This document shows, in pieces, positions 34,974 through 43,936 of a stretch of DNA of 64,000 bases (position 1 is its first letter; every line of letters begins with the position of its first letter). The notes under the pieces are model-generated. The model was not told where the DNA came from. It did not search any database and was given only the letters and a program-made list of their open reading frames with translations. Made by a program: the position numbers and the translations under genes. Location of the stretch: positions 119,795 to 183,794 of the forward strand of contig JAFWPA010000056.1 of NCBI GenBank assembly GCA_017509685.1, written 5' to 3'. Source of the DNA: Bacteroidales bacterium (GTDB lineage: Bacteria > Bacteroidota > Bacteroidia > Bacteroidales > UBA932).

Positions 34974-35456
34974 ATGCGCAGAAGCTGGAAAGAATTACTG
35001 AGCAAGTTTGCGATGTTCGTCGTCACAAGCAGTGTGGGAACCGTCATTGACTTGGGGCTTCACTGGGTGCTGGCAACGTACGCTTTCCGGGGGAATTACT
35101 GGGGATCGTTCTGGATTGCCCCTACCATTTCCTTCGAGGTGGCTGCTATCGCCAATTTCTGCATCGCCTATTTCTTTGTCTGGACAGAGCGCATCACCCA
35201 GCACAATACCCGCAGTTTCTTCCGCCATCTGGCTGCATACAACGCCGCCTGTATCGGCGCCTATTTCCTTAAACTGATTGCCATGCAGGGATTCCATTTC
35301 CTGTTCGTGTCCCTGCACTGGATGCAGGACAGCACGCTGGAACCCGTCCTGTGCAACCTGCTGGGCCTATGCTTCAGCGGCGGATTCAATTTCTTCATGA
35401 GCGAATTCGTCATCTTCAACAAGACAAACAAGAACAACACATATATAAACGATTAG
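34974..35456 (+). CDS. GtrA-family membrane protein
   Basis: A 160-residue inner-membrane protein with four helices, e.g. FAMFVVTSSVGTVIDLGLHWVL and AAIANFCIAYFFVWTERI. GtrA proteins are thought to flip or carry undecaprenyl-linked sugars for surface polysaccharide modification. MRRSWKELL was taken as start because the longer frame would begin on the promoter itself. A phosphofructokinase gene follows after 7 bp. It diverges from the lipid operon. Confidence 0.82.
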   Translation: MRRSWKELLSKFAMFVVTSSVGTVIDLGLHWVLATYAFRGNYWGSFWIAPTISFEVAAIANFCIAYFFVWTERITQHNTRSFFRHLAAYNAACIGAYFLKLIAMQGFHFLFVSLHWMQDSTLEPVLCNLLGLCFSGGFNFFMSEFVIFNKTNKNNTYIND

Positions 35457-35463
35457 CACCATT

Positions 35464-36693
35464 ATGAAAGATTCCATCATCATCCTCTGTGGCGGCGGCC
35501 CTGCTCCGGGCATGAACACCGTCGTGATGTCTGTGGCCAAGACATTCCTGTCCAACGGTTACCGCGTAATCGGCCTGCACGGCGGTTACAGTGGCCTCTT
35601 CTCCAAGGCCCCCCGCACCGAAGACATCGACTTTTTCAAGGCCGATGCTTACTTCAACCGCGGCGGTTCCTACCTGCAGATGAGCCGTTTCAAACCCACC
35701 GACAAAGATTTTGAAGACAACTTCAACCTGGCCCTCTTCCAGGAGAACAACATCAAGTTGCTGGTGACCGTGGGCGGCGACGACACCGCTTCCACCGCCA
35801 ACCGCATTGCCAAGTTCCTGGAGGCCAAGCAGTATCCCATCAAGAACATCCACGTGCCCAAGACCATCGACAACGACCTTCCGTTGCCCATGAACACCCC
35901 TACCTTCGGCTTCAACAGCGCCAAGGACGAGGGCGCCCACCTGGCCCGCACCGTGTATGAGGATGCCCGCACCAGCGGCAACTGGCTCATCATCAGCGCC
36001 ATGGGCCGCAGCGCCGGTCACCTGGCCCTGGGTATCGGCGAAGCCACCCATTGCCCCATGACCATCATCCCCGAGATGTTCAACAAGACCACCATCACCC
36101 TGGACAAGATTGTGAACCTGGCCCTGTCCTGCATTCTCAAGCGCAACATCCTGGGTATCCCTTACGGCACCGTGGTGGTGGCCGAAGGCGTTTTCCATGA
36201 CCTGGATCCCCAGGAAATCAAGGACGCCGGCGTTTCCATGACCTACGACGAGCATGGTCATCCGGAACTGGGCAAGATCTCCAAGGCCGTCCTGTTCAAC
36301 GACATCCTGGAGAAGAAGTTCAAGGCCATCGGCCTCAAGGTGAAGACCCGTCCCGTGGAGATTGGCTACGATGTCCGCTGCCAGGATCCCATCGCCTACG
36401 ACCTCACTTACTGCACGGAGCTGGCTATGGGCGCCTACGAGCTCTTCGCCAAAGGCGAGACTGGATGCATGGTGTACGTAGATGCTTTCGGCAAGGCCAA
36501 TCCGCTGTACCTGAAGGACCTGCAGAACGAGGAAGGCAAGATTCCTCCGCGCCGCGTGGCCATTGACGGCGGCACCGCCCAGAACTACTACAACCACATC
36601 TGCCACTTCATCACGCCCGCCGACTACGAGGCCGCCAAGAAGTATGTGAAGGATCCCGAAGCCTACGACTTCAAGAAGATCCTGAACTGGTAA
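35464..36693 (+). CDS. pfp: 6-phosphofructokinase, pyrophosphate-dependent type
   Basis: A 409-residue glycolytic enzyme of the PfkA fold that phosphorylates fructose 6-phosphate. The phosphoryl-donor site reads GGDDT (Asp107) where ATP enzymes have GGDGS, and PKTIDND (Lys133, catalytic Asp136) where ATP enzymes have PGTIDND. This Asp/Lys pair is the recognised mark of pyrophosphate use, making the reaction reversible and energy-saving. MGRSAGHLAL and IPEMF are also typical. Donor choice is inferred from residues only. CotH follows after one base. Confidence 0.88.
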   Translation: MKDSIIILCGGGPAPGMNTVVMSVAKTFLSNGYRVIGLHGGYSGLFSKAPRTEDIDFFKADAYFNRGGSYLQMSRFKPTDKDFEDNFNLALFQENNIKLLVTVGGDDTASTANRIAKFLEAKQYPIKNIHVPKTIDNDLPLPMNTPTFGFNSAKDEGAHLARTVYEDARTSGNWLIISAMGRSAGHLALGIGEATHCPMTIIPEMFNKTTITLDKIVNLALSCILKRNILGIPYGTVVVAEGVFHDLDPQEIKDAGVSMTYDEHGHPELGKISKAVLFNDILEKKFKAIGLKVKTRPVEIGYDVRCQDPIAYDLTYCTELAMGAYELFAKGETGCMVYVDAFGKANPLYLKDLQNEEGKIPPRRVAIDGGTAQNYYNHICHFITPADYEAAKKYVKDPEAYDFKKILNW

Positions 36694-36694
36694 G

Positions 36695-38017
36695 ATGCGC
36701 CTGCTAAGGCCGGTATGTTTTTTCCTGCTGGCAAGCTCTCTTATGATGGCTTGTCAGCGGGAAACCATTATACCGGAGCAGGTCACTCCCGTGGAACGCC
36801 CGTCCATCATTCCCGAGAAGCTGGACTCCGTTCCGCGGATGTATATCACCGTGCCTCAGAAGATTACCTCCCGGGACTACTGGACCGATTCCTGTTCGGT
36901 CCGCATTGTGGCCAGGATCCAGGGCCGGGACACCCTGGTGTTCGAAGCCGACAGCGCCCAGGTGAAGGGACGCGGCAATTCCAGCTGGAGTGCTTACCCC
37001 AAGAAACCTTACGCGCTTAAACTCAAGGAGAAAGCCAACCTCATTGGAACTGGAAAAACCCGCCACTGGGTGCTCTTGGCCAACTGGATGGACCGTACCC
37101 TCCTGCGCAACCAGGTGGCCTTTGAAGCCGCGCGCCGTACCTCTCTGGAGTGGACGCCTTCCGGCATTTTCGTGGAACTGTATATGAACGACCCCGACTA
37201 TCCGGAATATGGTTTCGAGTACAAGGGGCTGTACTGGCTGGGGGAGAAGGTACGCGTGGAAGGCTCGCATTTCAAGGCCGACTATTTCTACAGTTTCGAT
37301 ACTTCGGACAAGAATGAAGCCGATTTCTATGCCTGGTGCCATTATTTTCAAGGTGGTGTCTGGCAGGAAGGGGAAGTCCCCGTAACGGTGCGGTACCCCG
37401 ACAAAGACGACTACCCCCAGTATTACTGGATCAGTTACCTCAGGGACGAGTGCCTGAACGCCTTGCAGGACATGGAGGACGCCATCTATCATATGGGTAC
37501 CGACACCTGGCGCAGCAAGGTGGACCTGGATACCTTCTGTGACTGGTATATCGTCCACGAACTGTGTTTCAACAAGGAATCCCGCCATCCCAAGAGCTGC
37601 TTCATGTATATCCGGGACGGCGTTTTCTACGCCGGCCCCATCTGGGACTTCGACTGGAACACCTTCATCAAGTCCGACGAAGTTCCCCACTTGAAAATCC
37701 GGAGTTCCCTTTATTATTTCCAGCTATTTCCGCAGCCGGCTTTCCGGAACCGTCTGAAAGCCCGCTGGAAAGTGCTGAAACCCCGTTTTGAGAGTCTGTT
37801 GGACTATATAGACCAGCAGGCCGACTGGATTCGGGTGCCCGAGGAACGCAACCATGATATGTGGCCCTGCTATCCCAATCCGATGGCCGAAGCCGAGAAC
37901 GACGGTCACGTGAACTTCGACGAAGACCTCTCTTTCCAGGAGGCCGTGGACAAGATGAAAGAGGCGGTGCAGTGGCGCATCGACGTACTGGAAGAACAGT
38001 TTGCACTATTGGAATAA
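36695..38017 (+). CDS. CotH-kinase family surface lipoprotein
   Basis: A 440-residue lipoprotein (lipobox SLMMAC, Cys20). The kinase-like core has VKGRGNSSWSAYPKKPYALKL (nucleotide-binding region), LLANWMDRTLLRNQVAFEAAR, and the metal-binding GPIWDFDWNTF, all as in CotH kinases, which phosphorylate secreted proteins such as spore-coat CotB. Bacteroidota encode many exported CotH proteins of unknown target. Here the lipid signal puts the kinase outside the cytosol while its operon partners are cytosolic carbohydrate enzymes. The stop overlaps the amylase start (TAATG). Confidence 0.85.
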   Translation: MRLLRPVCFFLLASSLMMACQRETIIPEQVTPVERPSIIPEKLDSVPRMYITVPQKITSRDYWTDSCSVRIVARIQGRDTLVFEADSAQVKGRGNSSWSAYPKKPYALKLKEKANLIGTGKTRHWVLLANWMDRTLLRNQVAFEAARRTSLEWTPSGIFVELYMNDPDYPEYGFEYKGLYWLGEKVRVEGSHFKADYFYSFDTSDKNEADFYAWCHYFQGGVWQEGEVPVTVRYPDKDDYPQYYWISYLRDECLNALQDMEDAIYHMGTDTWRSKVDLDTFCDWYIVHELCFNKESRHPKSCFMYIRDGVFYAGPIWDFDWNTFIKSDEVPHLKIRSSLYYFQLFPQPAFRNRLKARWKVLKPRFESLLDYIDQQADWIRVPEERNHDMWPCYPNPMAEAENDGHVNFDEDLSFQEAVDKMKEAVQWRIDVLEEQFALLE

Positions 38018-39441
38018 TGAAACAACTGATTTATCAACTGCTTCCCCGCCTGTGGGGGAACGGCCGCTTTTCCTCCATAGACCAGGCCTGCCTGGATTAT
38101 TTGAAAGATACCCTGGGGATGGACTGGGTGTGGTGCACGGGCGTCATCCGCCATGCCACCCGCCTGGGCAACGAGCCCCAGAAGGTGGTGAAGGGAGACG
38201 CCGGTTCGCCTTACGCCATCACGGACTACTATGACGTGAATCCCTATCTGGCCGACGATCCCGCCGCCCGCATGCAGGAATTTCAGGCCCTGGTGGACCG
38301 CATTCACGCCGCCGGGCTCAAGGTCATCATCGACTACGTGCCCAACCACGTGGCCCGGGAGAACGTGAACTTCGGGACCGACGACGACAAATCCGTGCAC
38401 TGGGCCCCGGAAAACGACTTTTACTATTATCCTGGGGAGGCGTTGCGCCTCCCCGTGGACGCCCACGGCTATGAGGAATTCCCCGCCAGGGCGTCCGGCA
38501 ACGTGTTCACATCGGCCCCTACGGTCAACGACTGGTACGAGACCGTGAAACTGAACTATGGGGAGACGCACACCAAGACCTGGGACAAGATGCTGGACAT
38601 CGTGCTGTTCTGGGCGGCCAAGGGCGTGGACGGATTCCGCTGCGACATGGTGGAACTGGTGCCGCCGTCGTTCATGACCTGGCTCATCGCCTCCGTGAAG
38701 AAGAAGTATCCGCAGGTGAAGTTCATCGCCGAGGTGTACGAGAGAGATAAATACCGCCTGTACGCAGAGCACGTGGGTTTTGACTGGCTGTACGACAAAA
38801 GTGGCCTCTACGACACCCTGCGGGCGGTTTGCTGCAACAATGCATCGGCCCGCAGCATCACCGGCTGCTGGCAGTCGCTGGGAGATTTGCAGCCCCGGAT
38901 GCTCAATTTCCTGGAGAACCACGACGAACAGCGCCTGGCGTCGGACTTCTTCTGCCACACCCCGGAGGCGGGCTTTGCCGCCCTGGCGGTTTCCCTGCTG
39001 CTGAACGACGCTCCCTTCATGCTCTACTTCGGGCAGGAGTGTGGAGAGCGGGGAATGCAGGCCGAGGGTTTCAGCGGCCGCGACGGACGCACTTCCATCT
39101 TCGACCGCTGCAAGGTTCCTGCGCTGGAAAAACCCGACAAACACGTGCTGGCACGCTATTCAGACATTCTGTTCTGGTCCAAGAATCCTGAATTTGCCAG
39201 CGGGAAGACCTTTGACCTGTGCTATTGCCAGGGACCGTCCTTCAATCCGGACCGCCATTTCGCCTTTATGCGCGCGGAAGGCTACACCGCCTACCTGGTG
39301 GTGGCCAACTTCGGCAAGACGCAGGAAATCACCATCACCATTCCGCCCGAGGCCCTGGATTATCTGGGCGTCAAGGCGGGCAAGACTGTGTATACGGTGG
39401 AGGTGAAGGAGAACGATTACGCGCTCATCCACATTCAATGA
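38017..39441 (+). CDS. GH13 alpha-amylase family protein, cytoplasmic
   Basis: A 474-residue glycoside hydrolase family 13 protein. Conserved regions are I DYVPNH, II GFRCD (nucleophile Asp210), III FIAEV (acid/base Glu239) and IV FLENHD (Asp303). There is no signal peptide, so it acts in the cytosol, perhaps on glycogen or imported maltodextrin. The start codon overlaps the CotH stop in TAATG; a longer in-frame start lies inside cotH and was rejected. A perfect 10-bp stem overlaps the stop codon as a likely terminator. Confidence 0.88.
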   Translation: MKQLIYQLLPRLWGNGRFSSIDQACLDYLKDTLGMDWVWCTGVIRHATRLGNEPQKVVKGDAGSPYAITDYYDVNPYLADDPAARMQEFQALVDRIHAAGLKVIIDYVPNHVARENVNFGTDDDKSVHWAPENDFYYYPGEALRLPVDAHGYEEFPARASGNVFTSAPTVNDWYETVKLNYGETHTKTWDKMLDIVLFWAAKGVDGFRCDMVELVPPSFMTWLIASVKKKYPQVKFIAEVYERDKYRLYAEHVGFDWLYDKSGLYDTLRAVCCNNASARSITGCWQSLGDLQPRMLNFLENHDEQRLASDFFCHTPEAGFAALAVSLLLNDAPFMLYFGQECGERGMQAEGFSGRDGRTSIFDRCKVPALEKPDKHVLARYSDILFWSKNPEFASGKTFDLCYCQGPSFNPDRHFAFMRAEGYTAYLVVANFGKTQEITITIPPEALDYLGVKAGKTVYTVEVKENDYALIHIQ

Positions 39442-39456
39442 CTGCCGTCATTGAAT
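39433..39456 (+). terminator. Hairpin at the amylase stop codon
   Basis: ATTCAATGAC, loop TGCC, GTCATTGAAT: a perfect 10-bp stem with the TGA stop inside the left arm, followed by a weak T-rich stretch (AGAATTGTTT). A second GC-rich hairpin CTGGGGG/CCCCCAG (39472-39491) follows without a T tract. It separates convergent operons. Confidence 0.6.
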
Positions 39457-39520
39457 AGAATTGTTTCACATCTGGGGGCCTAATCCCCCAGACCCCCTGG
39501 GTCGGCCGAAGGCCTCCGAG

Positions 39521-40249
39521 TCACTTGATCTGTCGTCTGCGAAATTCGGAGATAGTGACGGCCGTGGCCACCGCGGCGTTGAGGGATTCGGAACCCGGAT
39601 CATCGGTCGGGAACGGAGGAATAAAGAGGCGGTCGCTTACACAGGCGGCCGTCTCTTTTGAGATGCCGTCGGCTTCGTTACCTATAATAATGACGGAAGG
39701 GGCTAATTTTCCGTTATCCAGCGTTTTCCGGTACAGGTTTTCCCCGTCCAGGAAGGTGCCGTACACTTTACCGCCAGCTTGCAGGGCCGCCCGGCACAGC
39801 TGCGGAATGGGCGTATAGTGGAAGCGTACACGGAAAATGGCGCCCATGGTGGCCTGCACCACCTTGGGGTTGAAGACGTCCACGGTGTCCGGCGAGGCGA
39901 AGACGTCGTCTATCCCGAACCAGTCCGCGATGCGCAGGATGGTCCCCAGGTTCCCGGGGTCCCGGATGCCGTCCAGGGCCAGAAACAGGCCTTTTGCGGG
40001 CATTTCGCCGGCGTCCAGGTCATCGGGCCGCCGCACCAGCGCCAGGGCCGGAGAAGGGGAGGAAAGGCCCGAAATGCGGGCCATTGCTGCCTCGCCAATA
40101 TCGGTCTTCCGATACACTTTCTCTACCTGGAAGCGGGAAGCCAGAGCCTCGGCCACCAGCTTTTCCCCCTCTACCACAAAGAGTCCGCTGCTGTCGCGGA
40201 ACTTCTTCTGTGACAGGGACTTGATGAATTTTATTTCGTTATTGGTCAT
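39521..40249 (-). CDS. TrmH/SpoU-family RNA 2'-O-methyltransferase
   Basis: A 242-residue SPOUT methyltransferase. An N-terminal substrate-binding domain (residues 1-90, with GLFVVEGEKLVAEAL) precedes the trefoil-knot domain, whose motifs are LDGIRDPGNLGTILRIADWFG (1), IIIGNEADGIS (2) and LNAAVATAVTISEF (3, usually SLNVSVA). It methylates a ribose in rRNA or tRNA; the exact site is unknown. It lies 3 bp after the TamL-like gene and is co-transcribed with it. Confidence 0.88.
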   Translation of the reverse strand: MTNNEIKFIKSLSQKKFRDSSGLFVVEGEKLVAEALASRFQVEKVYRKTDIGEAAMARISGLSSPSPALALVRRPDDLDAGEMPAKGLFLALDGIRDPGNLGTILRIADWFGIDDVFASPDTVDVFNPKVVQATMGAIFRVRFHYTPIPQLCRAALQAGGKVYGTFLDGENLYRKTLDNGKLAPSVIIIGNEADGISKETAACVSDRLFIPPFPTDDPGSESLNAAVATAVTISEFRRRQIK

Positions 40250-40252
40250 TAT

Positions 40253-42418
40253 CTAGAACGGATAGCCCACGCCGAAATGCAGGGCGATATTGCTGCCGGA
40301 GAACCATTGTCCGGGGTGGACCCAGCGGTCTCCTGCGTCGCGGGCGGGGTCATGCACGCGGGCGCCCGCATCCAGGCGCAGCAGGATAAAGTCCAGGTTC
40401 AAGCGAAGGCCCAGTCCCCAGTCCAGGCCGATGCCCTCCAGGGAGAAGGTGCTGTTGGGATAATCATCGAAATCAAAGATGTTGCCGGCATCTATGAAGG
40501 TGGCGCCTTCCAGCTTCCAGAACAGCGGGAAACGGTACTCGATGTTGGCTTCTATCTTGGCTTCGCCAATCTGGGTGGGAATGACGAAGTATTGCGTATA
40601 GGGCTTGCTGGTGCCGGGACCCAGGGTACGGGCCTGCCAGCCGCGCATGGAGGTGGAACCGCCGCAGTAGAACATCTTGTCCAGCGGCTGGTAGGAGGAA
40701 TTGCCGTAACCGAAACCGGCGCCAATCAGGAAGCGCAGGGCCAGGCTTTGCTTGTCTTGCCTGCCAAAACGGAAAGTCTTGCCCAGCTGGAGTTCTGCGC
40801 GCACGTACTGGGCATAGGGCGTTTTCCAAATGAGGTGTTCCCCGTCTTCGTTTACCGGCAGCAGGGGATTGAACAGGCTGAGTACGTTGCCGGCCAGGTC
40901 CATGCTGAGACGGACATAATGGTAGGGGGTGGTGGGAATGGTAGCCGCATTGGTGGTATAGTACAGCATTCCGCTCACGCCCATATCGAATCTGTCCATG
41001 TATAGCTGCAGCAGGTAGGGATTGTCGACCAGGGAGACCAGGAAATCGTCGCTGATGTCAAAGATGCGCGAGATGTTGGCTCGGATAGGAGAGAACTGGT
41101 AGAACAGGCGCTCGCTGAAGCGTCCGTTATAGGTGAAGGCCGACGCAAGGACGCCGCGCCGGAATTCCGGCCGGTTCTGGTAATTGAAAGACAGCGAGAT
41201 GTCTGTATGCGGGATATAAGGGCCCTTGAAGAAGCTGTTGGGCAGGCCGATGAACCGGGGGAAGCGCAGGCTGGTGGAAACGCTCACCTCCGTGGAGGAG
41301 ACTTTGTCGGAGGGCCGGAACTGGAAGTTGCCCTTGAGGCCCAGGTTCAGGATTTCGCCGCCGTGGAAGATGTTCTTGTGGTAGTAGCTGAGCTGGGGGG
41401 AAATGCCGATGAGGCCCGTGGAGTTCACGGAAGCCTCCAGATTGGTCTTGAAGCCCTGCAGGCCGGAATTGCGCAGGGAAATGTTGCAGTCTACCTGGTC
41501 CTCGGCGGAGGGGGTGACGTTCACGTTCACGCCGCTTAACATGCTCACGTTGGTGAAGCGGGTGTAGGTGTTGTTGATGGCTTTCTCGCTGTAAGGCTGC
41601 CCCGGGCGCAGCAGATTCAGGTTTTCCAGGACCCGGTGGCGGATTTTGAGATCTTTGGGGTAGTCGATGCTCACCTTGCCGATACTGTATTTCCGGTGCG
41701 GCTGGGCCGATGAAGGGTCGTCGCCCAGGGCGTAGTCCCGGATTTCGGCCTTGAGGCGGGCGGTGCCGTCGTGGGCGAGGGTATCGGCCTCGAAGGAATA
41801 AAAGCCCTTGGTGAAGCCGTAGTAGCCTTTGTTGCGGAAATAGCGGGCGCTGCGGTCGGCCTCGGCCTCCAGGGATTCCTCGGACAGGAAGTCCCCCTGG
41901 TGGAGCGATGTGTTGGGAAGGTCGGCCGTGAAATCCTCCTGGAAAGTGCCGTAGGTGGGAATCTGGTAGTCGATGGCGCTGATGGTGTAGCGTTTGCCCA
42001 GGGTGACGTAGTAGGTGACGTAGACCTTGCGGCCCTTGACGTTGACGTCGCTTTCCACTTTGGAACCGTAATAGCCCATGTACTCCAGGTGCTGCGCCAT
42101 GTTGTCGGTGCTTTCGCCCACCTTGGCGGCGTCGTACACAACGGGCGCCGTGCCCAGCCGGCGCAGGAAACGGGCGAACCCGGTCTGGGAATCCCCGGCC
42201 CAGTTGTAGATGGACAGCAGGGGATTCAGCCCCAGCAGATAGGAATTGGGCCTCTGGACCACATAGGAACTTAAATTGCTGGCGTTGAAGGATTTGTCGT
42301 TCACCTTGACATCGGCCTTGCGCAGCAGGTATTCTCCTTCGGGGAGGGAACTGGTGGTGCTGCAGCCCGCCAAGGCCAGCGCCAGTATCAGCACAGATAT
42401 GCGATTTCCCCGTTTCAT
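40253..42418 (-). CDS. tamL: BamA/TamA-superfamily outer-membrane lipoprotein (TamL-like)
   Basis: A 721-residue Omp85-family protein. It starts with a lipoprotein signal (LALALAGCSTTSSLPEGEYLL), as in Bacteroidota TamL, which combines a lipid anchor with POTRA domains and a 16-strand barrel. POTRA-like units are seen at YTISAIDYQIP and YSIGKVSIDYP; the barrel covers the C-terminal 330 residues and ends NIALHFGVGYPF, with Phe last and the FMRGW-like motif SMRGWQARTLGPG. It probably works with TamB in outer-membrane biogenesis. A -7 box (TACTTTTG) lies 5 nt before the ATG, again implying almost no leader. Confidence 0.82.
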   Translation of the reverse strand: MKRGNRISVLILALALAGCSTTSSLPEGEYLLRKADVKVNDKSFNASNLSSYVVQRPNSYLLGLNPLLSIYNWAGDSQTGFARFLRRLGTAPVVYDAAKVGESTDNMAQHLEYMGYYGSKVESDVNVKGRKVYVTYYVTLGKRYTISAIDYQIPTYGTFQEDFTADLPNTSLHQGDFLSEESLEAEADRSARYFRNKGYYGFTKGFYSFEADTLAHDGTARLKAEIRDYALGDDPSSAQPHRKYSIGKVSIDYPKDLKIRHRVLENLNLLRPGQPYSEKAINNTYTRFTNVSMLSGVNVNVTPSAEDQVDCNISLRNSGLQGFKTNLEASVNSTGLIGISPQLSYYHKNIFHGGEILNLGLKGNFQFRPSDKVSSTEVSVSTSLRFPRFIGLPNSFFKGPYIPHTDISLSFNYQNRPEFRRGVLASAFTYNGRFSERLFYQFSPIRANISRIFDISDDFLVSLVDNPYLLQLYMDRFDMGVSGMLYYTTNAATIPTTPYHYVRLSMDLAGNVLSLFNPLLPVNEDGEHLIWKTPYAQYVRAELQLGKTFRFGRQDKQSLALRFLIGAGFGYGNSSYQPLDKMFYCGGSTSMRGWQARTLGPGTSKPYTQYFVIPTQIGEAKIEANIEYRFPLFWKLEGATFIDAGNIFDFDDYPNSTFSLEGIGLDWGLGLRLNLDFILLRLDAGARVHDPARDAGDRWVHPGQWFSGSNIALHFGVGYPF

Positions 42419-42423
42419 TCTTA

Positions 42424-42451
42424 CAAAAGTAATACTTTTTACTTATATTTG
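42424..42451. promoter_or_regulatory. Divergent -7 boxes for tamL and speA
   Basis: Leftward TACTTTTG (42424-42431) is 5 nt from the tamL ATG; rightward TATATTTG (42444-42451) is 23 nt from the speA ATG. Neither has a clear TTTG at -33. Confidence 0.5.
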
Positions 42452-42474
42452 TACGTTTTATACCTGACAAGAAG

Positions 42475-43875
42475 ATGAAAAACAAGTACATCGACCTTAT
42501 TGACCAGACCTTCGATTTCCCGCAGGACGAATTTATGGTGGCAGACGGCAATCTGCTGTTCAATGACATCGACCTCATGGATATCATCGAGAAGTACGGC
42601 ACTCCGCTCAAGATTACGTACCTTCCCAAGATTTCCTCCCAGATCCAGCGTGCCAAGCGTCTGTTCAAGGTGGCCATGGCCAAGGCCGATTATCAGGGCG
42701 AATACCATTACAGCTACTGCACCAAGAGTTCCCAGTTCGCCTTCGTGGTGCACGAGGCCCTCAAGAACGACATCCATCTGGAGACTTCATCGGCCTATGA
42801 TCTGGACCTTATCCAGGCCCTGGAGCGGGACGGTTCGGTGAAAAAGGAGGACCTGTACATCATCTGCAACGGTTTCAAACGCCCCCAGTACATCCAGAAC
42901 ATAGCCAAGCTGCGCAAGGACGGGTGGAAAAACATCATCCCGGTACTGGACAACAAGAACGAGTTCGAAGACCTGGCCGACCTCATTGATGAGGATACCA
43001 TGATGGGTATCCGCATCGCCTCCGAGGAAGAGCCCAACTTCGACTTCTATACCTCCCGCCTGGGCATCCGTTACAGCGACATTATCAAGTTCTACAAGGA
43101 CACGGTGGCCAAGTATCCCAACTTCCACCTGAAGATGCTGCATTTCTTCATCAACACGGGTATCCGGGACACCGCGTACTACTGGAACGAACTGTCCAAG
43201 TGCGTGCGCGTGTACTGCGAACTCAAGGCCATCTGTCCGGAGCTGGACAGCCTGAATATCGGCGGAGGCCTGCCCAACAAGACCTCCCTGGCTCAGGATT
43301 TCGACTACGAATATATGGTAGAGGAAATCATCAACCAGATCAAGGTCACCTGTAACTCCTACGGCGTGGCCGAGCCCGATATCTTCACGGAATTCGGCTC
43401 CTTCACGGTGGGCGAGAGCGGCGCCACCATCTTCAAGATCCTGGACATCAAGCAGCAGAACGACCGCGAGAAGTGGTACATGATTGACAACTCCTTCATG
43501 ACCTGCCTGCCGGACACCTGGGGCCTGAACCAGCGCTTCATCCTGCTGCCCATCAACAAGTGGAACGACGAATACCAGCGCGTGTTCCTGGGCGGTCTCA
43601 CCTGCGACAGCCAGGATTTCTATAACGCCGACTATCATGCCAACGCCATCTTCCTGCCCACCATCCGCAGCCGCCGGGAAAACCTGTACATCGGTTTTTT
43701 CCATACCGGCGCCTACCAGGAAGCCCTGTCCGGCTATGGCGGCATCAAGCACTGCCTGATGCCCTCTCCCAAGCACATCCTCATCGACCGTGACAAGGAC
43801 GGCAATCTCATCACTTCCGTTTTCGCAGAAGAGCAGTCCGCCGAATCGATGCTGAGCATGCTGGGCTACAAGTAG
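42475..43875 (+). CDS. speA: Arginine decarboxylase, alanine-racemase-fold (short Bacteroidota type)
   Basis: A 466-residue PLP enzyme of fold type III that makes agmatine from arginine, the first step toward spermidine. It closely follows the short form common in Bacteroidota: KYIDLIDQTFDFPQDEF, the PLP-lysine region HYSYCTKSSQFAFV, HLETSSAYDLDL, RIASEEEPNFDFYTSRLG, NIGGGLPNK, FTEFGSFTVGESG and LGGLTCDSQD. The enzyme type is clear; the substrate (arginine rather than another basic amino acid) rests on remembered annotation of homologues. It is single, ending at a strong hairpin shared with rarA. Confidence 0.8.
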   Translation: MKNKYIDLIDQTFDFPQDEFMVADGNLLFNDIDLMDIIEKYGTPLKITYLPKISSQIQRAKRLFKVAMAKADYQGEYHYSYCTKSSQFAFVVHEALKNDIHLETSSAYDLDLIQALERDGSVKKEDLYIICNGFKRPQYIQNIAKLRKDGWKNIIPVLDNKNEFEDLADLIDEDTMMGIRIASEEEPNFDFYTSRLGIRYSDIIKFYKDTVAKYPNFHLKMLHFFINTGIRDTAYYWNELSKCVRVYCELKAICPELDSLNIGGGLPNKTSLAQDFDYEYMVEEIINQIKVTCNSYGVAEPDIFTEFGSFTVGESGATIFKILDIKQQNDREKWYMIDNSFMTCLPDTWGLNQRFILLPINKWNDEYQRVFLGGLTCDSQDFYNADYHANAIFLPTIRSRRENLYIGFFHTGAYQEALSGYGGIKHCLMPSPKHILIDRDKDGNLITSVFAEEQSAESMLSMLGYK

Positions 43876-43888
43876 CCCTTTTTGCTGT

Positions 43889-43908
43889 AAGGGGGCTCCC
43901 GCCCCCTT
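43889..43908. terminator. Bidirectional hairpin between speA and rarA
   Basis: AAGGGGGC, TCCC, GCCCCCTT: an 8-bp perfect GC-rich stem followed by TTATA on the right and preceded by AC on the left. It lies between two convergent genes and can serve both, more convincingly speA. Confidence 0.7.
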
Positions 43909-43936
43909 TATATGCACCCCCGGAGGGACCTTCGAT

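Noticed and set aside
39472-39491. GC-rich hairpin CTGGGGG/CCCCCAG as main terminator
   Set aside because: No T run follows in either direction; the nearer 10-bp stem at the amylase stop is a better candidate.
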